From assembly GCF_024218775.1 (NCBI RefSeq), contig NZ_CP100404.1:1550001-1614000 (forward strand): a DNA stretch of 64,000 nt, read 5' to 3'. Numbering within the stretch: position 1 is the stretch's first letter; every line of letters starts with the position of its first letter. The notes beneath the pieces were generated by a model, which saw only the letters and a program-made list of their open reading frames with translations, had not been told where the DNA came from and ran no database searches. Source of the stretch: Haloarcula marina. GTDB lineage: Archaea; Halobacteriota; Halobacteria; Halobacteriales; Haloarculaceae. The position numbers and the translations under genes were made by a program. Positions 1 through 7,396 of the stretch are shown piece after piece.

Positions 1-84
1 CTGGAGGGCAGTGGTCTCCCCACGCGCTTCGTCCGGAGCGTCGGGTCCCCTATCCCGATGCTCGTCGATGGGTGTGAGACTCAT
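1..84 (-). CDS. partial CDS, N-terminus of an unknown protein
   Basis: An open frame reads leftward out of the window from an ATG at 84-82 and gives 28 codons beginning MSLTPIDEHRDRG. It lies 57 bases downstream of the HD-domain gene, on the same strand. About 28 bases upstream of the ATG is a T-rich TATA-like stretch (GTTTTG on the minus strand), which would fit a leaderless haloarchaeal transcript. The fragment is too short to assign a family. It could be a chance frame; the promoter position and acidic composition make it somewhat more likely to be real. Confidence 0.45.
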   Translation of the reverse strand, partial: MSLTPIDEHRDRGPDAPDEARGETTALQ

Positions 85-105
85 ACACAGGGGTATGGTG
101 TGGGG

Positions 106-124
106 CTACAAAACGGTTGTGTAG
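106..124. promoter_or_regulatory. imperfect palindrome over a putative promoter
   Basis: CTACAAAA-CGG-TTGTGTAG is an inverted repeat with 7 of 8 arm positions paired. It overlaps the TATA-like element 22-40 bases upstream of the ATG at 84, a typical repressor site. No regulator gene sits beside it. Confidence 0.35.
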
Positions 125-141
125 CTCACAGGTTACCCAGC

Positions 142-954
142 TTAGAGTTCGATACGTTCGACGATTTGGTTGCCGTCCTCCCGGGTGTTGAGCGCGACGA
201 TGCGGACGTACTCTTCGAGGCCCGAATCGTTCAGTTTCGCCTTCAGCAGGTTGTCGACCTGATAGACGCCCGCGGCGTTGTTCATCTCTATCTCGACCAA
301 GACGGGGTACTCCTCGCCGCGGCTGAGCGTAACCGTCTCGATGGCCTGACTGGAGACGGTGTTGATACCGCGCCCGCCGTGTTCGTAGGGGATGCGCGAA
401 CGGCCGCGTTCCATGTCGAGCGCGTCGGCGACCCTGACGACGCCCGCTTCGAGTGTCAGCGGCATCTCCTCGGTATGGTGGCAGATGATGGCGTGGAGGA
501 TTTCCCCCTTCATCTGGACTCGTTCGGTCACGTCGTAGAACGGTTCCAACAGGTCGTCGAGGAGGTCCGCGGCCAGCGGAATCGAGTAGTAGGGATGGTC
601 GTCGCGGTGGACGACGTGGCCGATGTCGTGCAGCGTCGCCGCGAGGGCCACGATGACCGCCTCGTCGGCCTCGTCCAGTCCGTGGTCCAGCGCGCCGTTG
701 AACTCGACGCCGCTCTGTTTCAGTAGGTCGTACAGGCACAGCGCCCGGTTCCGGACGATGCTGATGTGCTTCTTGCCGTGGTCGTTGTACCGCTTTCGGG
801 TGACCGGATTGACGTTCTGGGCTTCGAGGTACGCCTGCACCGTCTCGTCGGCGGCGATGGATTCGAGGACGGCGTTGACTCGGCCGTCGGGGAACGCGTG
901 GGGGGCGTCGGGGTCGTAGATTCGGCCGACCGTCTCCTCGTCTGTCTCACTCAT
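142..954 (-). CDS. HD domain phosphohydrolase
   Basis: This 270-residue protein carries a metal-dependent HD phosphohydrolase fold. Visible ligand candidates are His59/His63, the paired His109-Asp110 in LHDIGHVVHRDDH, then His154, His159-His160 and Asp177. The spacing fits soluble HD-domain phosphatases/phosphodiesterases acting on nucleotides, and no sensor or membrane segment is present. The ATG start (MSETDEET) is the only good one and gives an acidic haloarchaeal N-terminus. It is co-directional with the partial gene at the left edge, and the peroxiredoxin gene lies 42 bases upstream on the same strand. The substrate cannot be told from sequence. Confidence 0.85.
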   Translation of the reverse strand: MSETDEETVGRIYDPDAPHAFPDGRVNAVLESIAADETVQAYLEAQNVNPVTRKRYNDHGKKHISIVRNRALCLYDLLKQSGVEFNGALDHGLDEADEAVIVALAATLHDIGHVVHRDDHPYYSIPLAADLLDDLLEPFYDVTERVQMKGEILHAIICHHTEEMPLTLEAGVVRVADALDMERGRSRIPYEHGGRGINTVSSQAIETVTLSRGEEYPVLVEIEMNNAAGVYQVDNLLKAKLNDSGLEEYVRIVALNTREDGNQIVERIEL

Positions 955-996
955 ACGTGATACATCTGGGCGGAGCGAAAAAAACTCACCCCCGTC

Positions 997-1470
997 TCAG
1001 GCCGATTCGACGGCGGCGACCACTTCCTCGTAGTCGGGTTCGACGCCCGGGTCGTCTGACACCCACGCGTACGTGACGACGCCGTCCTCGTCGACGACGA
1101 AGACGGCGCGCTTCGCGAGGTCGTGGACGCCCAACGCCTCGAAGTCCATCGACGCGTCGTACGCCTCGACGATGTCCCGGTCGTTGTCGCTGACGAGCGA
1201 GAAGTCCAGTCCGAGTTCGTCGCGGAACGCGTTCTGCGCGAACGGCGTGTCGATGCTGACGCCGTAAACCGTCGCGTCGAGGTCGCGCAGTGCGTCGAGT
1301 CTCTCGTCGAACGCTTCCATCTCGTGACTGCACACGCTGGTGAACGCACCGGGGAAGAAGGCCAGCACGACTGGCCCGTCGCCGAGTTCGTCCGAGAGGG
1401 TGAGTTCGTCCACGTCACCGTTCGCCAGCGGCGCGGTGAAATCGGGCGCGTCGTCTCCGACAGATACCAT
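997..1470 (-). CDS. peroxiredoxin (AhpC/TSA, Bcp-like)
   Basis: The product reduces hydroperoxides through a peroxidatic cysteine. The thioredoxin-fold motif PxxxTxxC is seen at residues 40-47 (PGAFTSVC), making Cys47 the catalytic residue. No second cysteine is present, so it should act as a 1-Cys enzyme regenerated by an outside thiol. I placed the start at MVSVGDDAPDF (157 aa) because AhpC-type proteins begin just before this GDDAPDF stretch. An in-frame upstream start at 1497 would add nine residues of no family character. Cytosolic; no export signal. Confidence 0.88.
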   Translation of the reverse strand: MVSVGDDAPDFTAPLANGDVDELTLSDELGDGPVVLAFFPGAFTSVCSHEMEAFDERLDALRDLDATVYGVSIDTPFAQNAFRDELGLDFSLVSDNDRDIVEAYDASMDFEALGVHDLAKRAVFVVDEDGVVTYAWVSDDPGVEPDYEEVVAAVESA

Positions 1471-1581
1471 ACCCGCCGCTATCGACTGCCGCGGCATAGC
1501 CCTTACGTGATGTCCTTCTCGGCGCTCGGGAAAACCACGCCGAGGCCCTCATTTAAGGCCGTCGCACCCCACTCACCGCCT

Positions 1582-1818
1582 ATGGGCGATACGATGGAAG
1601 TCTACACCGGTACCGAGGTTCACGTCGAACACGTCGACAGGCTGGCGAGCGGCGGCGCTCGCTTCGACATCACCGCCGAAGACGGTCGCAAGTGGCGCGT
1701 CGATGTCACCCGCGACGGCGGGATGGACGTGGTGACGACGTGGCGCGACGGCACCCTCGCCGACGTGGACGTTCCGGAGTGGTTCGACGACGTAATTGCG
1801 CGGTTACGCCACCAGTAG
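1582..1818 (+). CDS. conserved small acidic protein of unknown function
   Basis: This 78-residue protein (starts MGDTMEVYTGTEV) has no recognised family. It alternates short beta-type stretches (VHVEHVDR, RFDITAEDG, KWRVDVTRDGG) with a C-terminal helix-like end containing a WFDDVIARL segment. Composition and codon use match the neighbouring real genes. It is divergent from the peroxiredoxin gene; the 111-base gap holds the promoters. A second ATG five codons in (MEVYTG) is an alternative start. Confidence 0.7.
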   Translation: MGDTMEVYTGTEVHVEHVDRLASGGARFDITAEDGRKWRVDVTRDGGMDVVTTWRDGTLADVDVPEWFDDVIARLRHQ

Positions 1819-1965
1819 GCTGCCACGTATTCGGTAGGGACCCTCTAGTACGTACCAGAACCACGCCGATTCGCTGCTGGGGCCGTCAGAAGGCCTATAA
1901 CGGCGTCCCAGCGCCCGGCGACTAGCAAAAAGACTATAATAGCAACCACGTAAACTTCGGACACA

Positions 1966-2244
1966 ATGTCAGGGACATTCGTACCACTGTTCCCCGGAAT
2001 GCCCGGGACGACGGAGATGATGGTCATCCTCCTCATCGCCGTCCTGCTGTTCGGGGCGAACAAGATTCCGAAGCTCGCACGCTCGACCGGCGAGGCGATG
2101 GGCGAGTTCCAGAAGGGGCGAACCGAAGTCGAGCAAGAACTCGAAGAGATGAAAGAGGGCGGCAGCAAGCCCGAAACGTCGGCCGCTGGCGAGTCGTCGA
2201 CGGAGACGGCGTCCGAAGAGAAGTCCACCGAAACGAGCAACTGA
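1966..2244 (+). CDS. tatA: twin-arginine translocase subunit TatA
   Basis: TatA forms the size-variable pore of the Tat pathway, which exports folded proteins and is the dominant secretion route in haloarchaea. The 92-residue protein shows a short extracellular N-terminus, one membrane segment at about 17-30 (MVILLIAVLLFGA), the hinge NKIPKLARSTGEAMGEF and an amphipathic helix, then a disordered acidic Ser/Thr/Glu tail. This is the standard TatA/TatE architecture. It is monocistronic here. At least three Tat substrates (two halocyanins and a PQQ-type dehydrogenase) are encoded within 18 kb, though the link is not specific. Confidence 0.92.
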   Translation: MSGTFVPLFPGMPGTTEMMVILLIAVLLFGANKIPKLARSTGEAMGEFQKGRTEVEQELEEMKEGGSKPETSAAGESSTETASEEKSTETSN

Positions 2245-2312
2245 CTCTTCTCGTCTTTTCGCTGTCTCACCGAACGAAAGGGTTTTTCAGCAGTCCCACG
2301 ACCCGCGAACGA

Positions 2313-2386
2313 GGGCGTGTGGCCTAGTGGACGAGGGCGAGGGGTTCCTAACCCCTAGACCGCGGGTTCGAATCCCGCCACGCCCG
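2313..2386 (+). tRNA. tRNA-Arg (anticodon CCT)
   Basis: A full 74-base cloverleaf can be folded. The acceptor stem GGGCGTG/CACGCCC has 7 bp, the D stem is GCC/GGC, and the anticodon stem AGGGG/CCCCT encloses loop TTCCTAA. The T stem GCGGG/CCCGC encloses TTCGAAT, the variable region has 5 bases, and the discriminator base is G. The anticodon at positions 34-36 is CCT, so it decodes AGG arginine codons. There is no intron and no encoded CCA. Its 3' end is partially repeated about 113 bases downstream. Confidence 0.95.
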
Positions 2387-2477
2387 TCGCCGCCGAACGA
2401 TAGTGAGGCGTGCGTCGGCCCGGAGTTCGAACCCTGCAAGTCGCAGCGCCGAGCGGAGCGACCGACCGTCTTGCTTC

Positions 2478-2499
2478 GGTTCGAATCCCGCCGCGCCCG
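2478..2499 (+). repeat. partial copy of the tRNA-Arg 3' end (possible att remnant)
   Basis: The 22 bases here match the T-arm and 3' acceptor end of the tRNA at 2365-2386 with one mismatch (G for A2380). There is no D-arm or anticodon arm in front, so it is not a tRNA gene. A less similar T-arm-like stretch (GGAGTTCGAACCC) lies at about 2421. Integrase-type elements leave such 3'-end duplications at tRNA genes. The rest of the 2387-2592 gap has no supported gene. Confidence 0.6.
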
Positions 2500-2592
2500 C
2501 TCCCTTCAGGCGCTCGCGGCCGCGGCGTAGTTCGCAAACGTCGTACGCTTGTTCACTCCCGCACCGCCCGCTCTACGAGCGCCGTTGGCGGC

Positions 2593-3459
2593 TCACTCGA
2601 CGATTACTGCTCCCTTCATGCCCAGCGCTCGGTGTGGCAGACAGGAGTACAGGTACTGGCCGGTCGTCTCGAAGGTGTGTTCGAACGTCGTCCCGGCGTC
2701 TGGGGTCACCCCGCCGGAGTTGATGTCGTGGCCGTCGAACACGACGTTGTGACCGCCGCCCTCGCCGGTCCACTCCCAGCGGACGGTACTGCCAGCACTG
2801 ATTTTGAGCGCCGGCGGTGAGAAGGCGAAGGCACCGCCGTTGCCCTCGCTCCCGACGGTGACGGTGGCCGTCTCACGGTCAGTTCGGTCAACGACGGTGC
2901 CGTCGAAGTTACCGGCACCGGCCAACCACTCGTCGACGGCCGCGTAGCCAGTCGACGGCGGTTCGGCGACGATGACGGCCCCCTTCATCCCGTCGTCGCG
3001 GTGGGGTTCGCTGACGAAGGCGTGTTCCCCGGGTTCGCTGAAAACGTACTGGTAGCAGGTACCGGGCTGTGCGTTGGTTCGACCGCTGTCGAACGTCCCA
3101 TCGAGGGCGACGACGTTCTGTTGGCCACCGTGGCCGGTCCACTCCCACACGACGTTCGTTCCCGGGGCAATTTCGATGACGGGCGGGTCGAACGCCAGTC
3201 CGTCGGTGCCCGCGCCGACGCTGATTGTGGGGCGGGAGTCGGGGCCGAATCGACGGGGTTCGCCGTCGTAGCCGTTCGCGTCGCTGAGCCACTCGTCGAG
3301 ACTGTTTGGAGACGTCGGCGAGGTTTCGGTGGCCGTCGTCTTCTCGCGCTGCATCCCGAGTGATTGGTTGGTGGAATCGCTGGACAGACAGCCAGCGGTG
3401 GCGAGGAGACCAGTCATGGCTGTGCTTCGGAGGACGTCGCGGCGGGAGGGCTTTGACAT
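2593..3459 (-). CDS. two-domain halocyanin-like cupredoxin lipoprotein
   Basis: A 288-residue exported blue-copper-type protein. The N-terminus has a Tat motif (SRRDVLRST) and a lipobox ending at Cys24 (LLATAGC), so it should be a Tat-exported lipoprotein on the outer face of the membrane. Two tandem halocyanin domains follow, at about 80-166 and 199-288. Domain 2 keeps a complete type 1 copper site: His237, Cys273, His276, Met281. Domain 1 has lost two ligands, Gln114 for His and Ser150 for Cys, while His153 and Met158 remain; it probably does not bind copper as a blue site. The gene is divergent from an HTH regulator, with a palindrome in between. It likely carries electrons at the membrane surface. 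Confidence 0.9.
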   Translation of the reverse strand: MSKPSRRDVLRSTAMTGLLATAGCLSSDSTNQSLGMQREKTTATETSPTSPNSLDEWLSDANGYDGEPRRFGPDSRPTISVGAGTDGLAFDPPVIEIAPGTNVVWEWTGHGGQQNVVALDGTFDSGRTNAQPGTCYQYVFSEPGEHAFVSEPHRDDGMKGAVIVAEPPSTGYAAVDEWLAGAGNFDGTVVDRTDRETATVTVGSEGNGGAFAFSPPALKISAGSTVRWEWTGEGGGHNVVFDGHDINSGGVTPDAGTTFEHTFETTGQYLYSCLPHRALGMKGAVIVE

Positions 3460-3502
3460 CGCGTGTCCGGCTACGGCCGAACGAGAGGAAAAGTATCAGA
3501 CT

Positions 3503-3523
3503 GATTTCCACATTCTGGAAATC
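3503..3523. promoter_or_regulatory. perfect inverted repeat, candidate operator
   Basis: GATTTCCA-CATTC-TGGAAATC is a perfect 8-5-8 palindrome in the 219-base divergent gap between the two-domain halocyanin (start 3459) and the HTH gene (start 3679). On the minus strand it lies directly upstream of a TATA-like GATACTTTTC. This position suits an activator or repressor of the halocyanin promoter. Confidence 0.55.
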
Positions 3524-3678
3524 TGCGGTCGGGCCTTTGTACACTGGACTGCAACGAAGACGTACATGGTCGGCGCGGCAGCTATCCGAAAACCGACACG
3601 TTAAGGTTCGAGACGGCAGACAGTCTTCGCGACGGCCATACTCCACCCTGAATCCCTCTGAACCCCCGGAGGCCCCCC

Positions 3679-4041
3679 GTGAGAGGAGACGATTCCACAG
3701 ACGAGCAAGCCGTGTTCGAGGCGCTGGCGGACCCCGACTGCCGCGAAATCCTCGCGACGGTTGCGGAGCCATTGCCAGCGAAGGCGGTCGCACAGCAGTG
3801 TGACCTCCCGCAGACCAGTACGTACCGAAAACTCGAACAGTTGAGCGAGGCCGGACTGGTGGCCGAGCAGACGGACGTGCGCCCAGACGGGCACCACAGG
3901 ACGACGTACGTTCGTGACTGTAACGGCGTCTTCGTCGCGCTCGACGGCGACGATGCCTTCGACGTGGAAGTCGTCTCCGCTCAGCAGTCGCCCGACGAAC
4001 GACTGGCCCGCCTGTGGGCACGCGTTAGCGAGGAACTATGA
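3679..4041 (+). CDS. ArsR-like winged-helix transcriptional regulator
   Basis: The 120-residue product has a winged helix-turn-helix in its first 75 residues. VFEALADPDCREILATV is the helix pattern typical of ArsR-type haloarchaeal regulators, CDLPQTSTYRKLEQLSEAGL is the recognition helix, and a wing RPDGHHRTTYV follows. No ligand domain beyond a short acidic tail is seen. It starts with GTG and overlaps the next gene by 4 bases (ATGA), so the two form a unit. Flanking halocyanin genes on both sides suggest it controls them; this is inference from context and the palindrome at 3503-3523. Confidence 0.8.
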   Translation: MRGDDSTDEQAVFEALADPDCREILATVAEPLPAKAVAQQCDLPQTSTYRKLEQLSEAGLVAEQTDVRPDGHHRTTYVRDCNGVFVALDGDDAFDVEVVSAQQSPDERLARLWARVSEEL

Positions 4042-4340
4042 ACGGACCCATCTCACCCATCGTCATCGGCTTCAAGACAGTAACGCTCCTGCTCGGCGGC
4101 CTCATCACCTATCTGGCCGCCAAAGCGGCGAGGAAGACCCGGTCGAGGGCCTTGACCTATCTCGCTGTCGGGTTCGGAACGGTCACGTCGGGGTCGCTAC
4201 TGGCGGGCGTCGCCGACCAACTGTTCGGTATCGATACGCACACGGCGCTCGTCTTCGAGAACGCCATCACCGCGGCGGGATTCGCGGTCATCGCGTACTC
4301 GCTGTCCGTCGCGAGTCGGTCGGCGTTCGGCGACCGGTAG
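4038..4340 (+). CDS. small membrane protein (DUF7521-like)
   Basis: A 100-residue protein with three predicted membrane segments at about 7-28, 40-58 and 72-92, separated by a basic loop (AKAARKTRSRA). Haloarchaea often carry such proteins directly behind a winged-helix gene; the DUF7521 label is my recollection of this gene pair and is tentative. It overlaps the regulator by 4 bases and abuts the convergent halocyanin gene with no gap. It could be a membrane partner that modulates the regulator or the halocyanins; nothing in the sequence gives a catalytic role. Confidence 0.75.
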   Translation: MNGPISPIVIGFKTVTLLLGGLITYLAAKAARKTRSRALTYLAVGFGTVTSGSLLAGVADQLFGIDTHTALVFENAITAAGFAVIAYSLSVASRSAFGDR

Positions 4341-4898
4341 TCACTCCACGATGACCGCGCCCTTCATGCCGAGGCTCTTGTGGGGCTGACAGTAGTAGAG
4401 ATAGACGCCGGACTCCTCGAAGGTGTGCTGGAAGTCGTTGCCGGAGTCGCTCACCAGACTGCTCTCGAAGTCGCCCTCCTCGTGGACGACGTTGTGTGAG
4501 CCGCCTTCGCCGTTCCACGCCCAGTTGACGTCCGTTCCGGCGTCGATACGGACGGCGGCCGGGCCGAACGCGTAGTTGCCGCCGTTGCCCTCCGCACCGA
4601 CCGTGACCTCGACGTTGCCGGTGCCGGTCTGGTCGGCGACGGTCCCGTCGAAGTTGTCGACGTCCGAGAGGTACTCCGAGACTTCCGACGGGACCCCGCT
4701 GGACCCGCTCCCGCCTTCGGTCGTGCTGGCCTCGGCGTCCGTCTCGGTACTCCCGTCGTTGCCGTCACCACTCCCGCTGTCGCCATCCGAACCACCGCTC
4801 CCGCCGTCGCTCGACCCGCCGCAACCGGCGAGCAGTCCGACGCCCGAGACAACAGCTGTACTCCGGATGAACGTCCGTCTATCGAGGTTGTCTGCCAT
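4341..4898 (-). CDS. halocyanin (blue copper lipoprotein)
   Basis: Halocyanins are small membrane-anchored blue copper proteins that shuttle electrons in haloarchaeal respiration. This 185-residue protein has a Tat signal (DRRTFIRST), a lipobox ending at Cys26 (LLAGC), a long Gly/Ser/Asp-rich linker (27-70) and one cupredoxin domain. The type 1 copper ligands are intact: His135, Cys170, His173 and Met178. The C-terminus (LGMKGAVIVE) is nearly identical to that of the two-domain paralogue at 2593-3459. The gene faces the HTH/DUF7521 pair, so three transcription units form one small island. Confidence 0.93.
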   Translation of the reverse strand: MADNLDRRTFIRSTAVVSGVGLLAGCGGSSDGGSGGSDGDSGSGDGNDGSTETDAEASTTEGGSGSSGVPSEVSEYLSDVDNFDGTVADQTGTGNVEVTVGAEGNGGNYAFGPAAVRIDAGTDVNWAWNGEGGSHNVVHEEGDFESSLVSDSGNDFQHTFEESGVYLYYCQPHKSLGMKGAVIVE

Positions 4899-5132
4899 AC
4901 AGTCATTCTTGGGTTCTGAGACGTAAAAGAGGGTCGCTTCGGAGACAGTGAAACGAACGATTATGGCCGATACAAGCCCCGAGGATATGGTTTAAGTCTT
5001 TGCCCTAACGTGTTCGTGTAAGGGAGTGGATACCTGCCTCAACGACCGCGACCGGTGGGTACCGACACAGTTTGGAAGGGGGTTCATCCCCGTCGCGGGT
5101 GTATCGCGTACCATGCAACCGAGGACACTGCT

Positions 5133-6659
5133 GTGACGGTTTGGGTGCGCGGTGACCACCTCGTGGCCGAGCGCGGACCGGTGGCAGACCGGCCCGACGA
5201 CCGAGTACTACTGGTGGAGGCCGCATCGTTCGCGCGGAAACTCCCGTATCATCCGCACAAACTGACGCTCGTGTTCAGCGCAATGCGGCACTTCCGCGAC
5301 GAACTCCGAGACCGGGGCCGCGAGGTCGAGTACCGGCGGGCCGACACCTTCGCCGAGGGCCTCGACGCCCACTTCGAAGAGTATCCGGACGAAACGCTGG
5401 TGACGACGCGCCCGCAGGCCGAGGGCGCGTGGGAACGCATCGAGACACTCGTCGAGGACGCCGGGGGAACCGTCGAGTTCGTCCCGGACGAGCGATTCCT
5501 CTGTTCGCCCGCACAGTTCGACGAGTGGGCCAGCGACGAGCGCTACCGCCACGAAGACTTTTACCGGTTCGTGCGCCGCGAGACGGGCTACCTGATGGAC
5601 GACGGCGAACCCGTCGAGGGCGAGTGGAACTACGACGACCAGAACCGCGAGACGCCGCCCGACGACTGGGACCCCGCCGACCCGCCGACGTTCGACCCCG
5701 ACGAGACCACCGAGGCAGTCGCCGAGTGGGTCGCGGAGGCGTTCGACGGCGACTACGCCGACCCGCCGTACGGCGGCGGCTGGGCGGCTCCAGAGTCGTT
5801 CAACTGGCCGGTGACGCGCCGACAGGCTGTACAGGCGCTCGACCACTTCGTCACGCATCGTCTCGCGGAGTTCGGCCCGTATCAGGACGCCATGCTTCGC
5901 GAGGAGTGGGCGATGAGCCACAGTCTGCTCTCCACGTCGCTGAATCTCGGCCTCCTCCTCCCCGGCGAAGTCGTCGAACGCGCTATCGCGGCCTACGAGG
6001 AGGGCGACGCCCCCCTGAACAGCGTCGAAGGGTTCGTCCGACAGGTCGTGGGGTGGCGGGAGTTCCTCCGGCACGTCTACCGGTGCGAGACGCCGGAACT
6101 GACGGAAGCGAACCAACTCGGGGCCGACGAGGCCCTCCCCGAGTTCTACTGGACCGGCGAGACGGACATGGCGTGCCTCTCGGACGTGGTCGACGGCGTT
6201 CGCAAGCGGGGCTACTCGCACCACATCGAGCGCCTGATGATTCTCTCGAACTTCGGGCTCATCTACGGCGTGGAACCGGCGCAACTGAACCGCTGGTTCC
6301 ACGCGGGCTACGTCGACGCCTTCCACTGGGTGACGACGCCGAACGTCGTGGAGATGGGGCTGTACGGCGCGGGCGTCTTCGCGACGAAACCGTACGCGTC
6401 CTCCGCGAACTACGTCGACAAGATGAGCGATTACTGCTCGGGGTGTCCCTACTACAAGACGAAGACCACCGGCGAGGGTGCGTGTCCGTTCAACGCGTTG
6501 TACTGGGACTTTCTGGACAGAAACGAGGACGAACTGCGGTCGAACCACCGGATGGGGCTGATGTACAGCCACGTCGACGGCAAGGACGACGAGGAGTGGG
6601 CCGAGATTCGCGAACGGGCCGCGGAGATTCGGTCGATGGCCGCCACTGGGGCCCTCTAG
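5133..6659 (+). CDS. iron-sulfur cryptochrome/photolyase (FeS-BCP/PhrB type)
   Basis: Members of this class repair UV photoproducts with FAD and a [4Fe-4S] cluster. The roughly 508-residue protein has the N-terminal alpha/beta domain with the family pattern KLTLVFSAMRHF. Its C-terminal FAD-binding half contains RQVVGWREFLRHVY and NYVDKMSDYCSGCPY. Four cysteines suited to the cluster are visible: one after the TDMA stretch, two in DYCSGC and one in GEGACPFN. I chose a GTG at 5133 (reads TVWVRGDHL) because the family begins close to this strand. The frame stays open to 5055, but that extension looks non-coding. A TATA-like TTTAAG lies near 4991. It ends convergent with DUF2270, overlapping by 4 bases. 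Confidence 0.9.
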   Translation: MTVWVRGDHLVAERGPVADRPDDRVLLVEAASFARKLPYHPHKLTLVFSAMRHFRDELRDRGREVEYRRADTFAEGLDAHFEEYPDETLVTTRPQAEGAWERIETLVEDAGGTVEFVPDERFLCSPAQFDEWASDERYRHEDFYRFVRRETGYLMDDGEPVEGEWNYDDQNRETPPDDWDPADPPTFDPDETTEAVAEWVAEAFDGDYADPPYGGGWAAPESFNWPVTRRQAVQALDHFVTHRLAEFGPYQDAMLREEWAMSHSLLSTSLNLGLLLPGEVVERAIAAYEEGDAPLNSVEGFVRQVVGWREFLRHVYRCETPELTEANQLGADEALPEFYWTGETDMACLSDVVDGVRKRGYSHHIERLMILSNFGLIYGVEPAQLNRWFHAGYVDAFHWVTTPNVVEMGLYGAGVFATKPYASSANYVDKMSDYCSGCPYYKTKTTGEGACPFNALYWDFLDRNEDELRSNHRMGLMYSHVDGKDDEEWAEIRERAAEIRSMAATGAL

Positions 6660-7396
6660 GCCTCGCTCGCGCCCTCGGTGTCGGCCTCGCCCTGATTCTC
6701 GCGCCACTCGTCGACGGCGCAGTCCCGGAGTTCCGACCGGGAGTGCCACGTCCGGGGCCGCATGGCGACGACGACGCCCGCGAGGTACGCGACGGCGACG
6801 GCGGCGGTGACGACGCTCCCGGGAACCATTCCGATGCTCGCGCTCGCGGGCCACGCGCCCGATTCGGCGAACGCCGTCACGCGGATGACCCACGCGGCGG
6901 TGACGACGCTAAAGAGGGCGAGGTACACCCGCCGCAAGCGGTGGGCCAGCGCCTCCTCGAAGGACACCTTCAGCGTCGGATGCTGGTAGTCCGCACCGAG
7001 TTTCCGTCGCCACGCGTCGTCGTCGACGGGTTGGCTCGGGTCCAGTCCGTGCGACCAGACGTTCTGCTGGATGAGACGGACCCGGGAGCGCCACACGTCG
7101 AAGCCCCGGTAGCGGTGGGCCTCGATACCGAGGAAGATGGCGAGCGTCACCAGGCCGACGAGGACGAGATAGTGGGGGTTCGTCGGGTCCGAGAACGCCC
7201 ACGTGAGGATGGCCGCGATGACGGTGACCGCCCAGTTGGTCGTGCGGTCGAGTCGCTCGCGCCAGCGGGTCATCCGGTGGACTTCCCCGCGGTAGAGGTG
7301 GGCCATCGACGAACTCGGTCCCATGTCTCGCTCGAATAGCCCCGCGCCGAGAGCCCGCTCGCGTTCGCCGCTGGGGTCGAACTGCTCGTCGCTCAT
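6656..7396 (-). CDS. DUF2270 membrane protein
   Basis: A 246-residue protein with a hydrophilic N-terminus, then the conserved haloarchaeal DUF2270 pattern SSSMAHLYRGEVHRMT. Membrane segments lie at about 54-72, 78-94, 160-176 and 190-212. WSHGLDPSQP and RKLGADYQHP occupy the cytoplasmic loop. Function is unknown. It overlaps the upstream HTH regulator gene by 4 bases and so is the last gene of the sulfur operon. At its 3' end it overlaps the photolyase stop by 4 bases. Confidence 0.82.
   Translation of the reverse strand: MSDEQFDPSGERERALGAGLFERDMGPSSSMAHLYRGEVHRMTRWRERLDRTTNWAVTVIAAILTWAFSDPTNPHYLVLVGLVTLAIFLGIEAHRYRGFDVWRSRVRLIQQNVWSHGLDPSQPVDDDAWRRKLGADYQHPTLKVSFEEALAHRLRRVYLALFSVVTAAWVIRVTAFAESGAWPASASIGMVPGSVVTAAVAVAYLAGVVVAMRPRTWHSRSELRDCAVDEWRENQGEADTEGASEA

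Noticed and set aside
2403-2500. second tRNA gene downstream of tRNA-Arg
   Set aside because: Only T-arm and acceptor 3'-end-like sequence is present; no D-arm, anticodon arm or matching 5' acceptor strand can be folded.
5208-6893. 561-codon open frame antisense to the photolyase
   Set aside because: Arg/His/Val-rich shadow; the plus-strand frame carries clear FeS-photolyase motifs.
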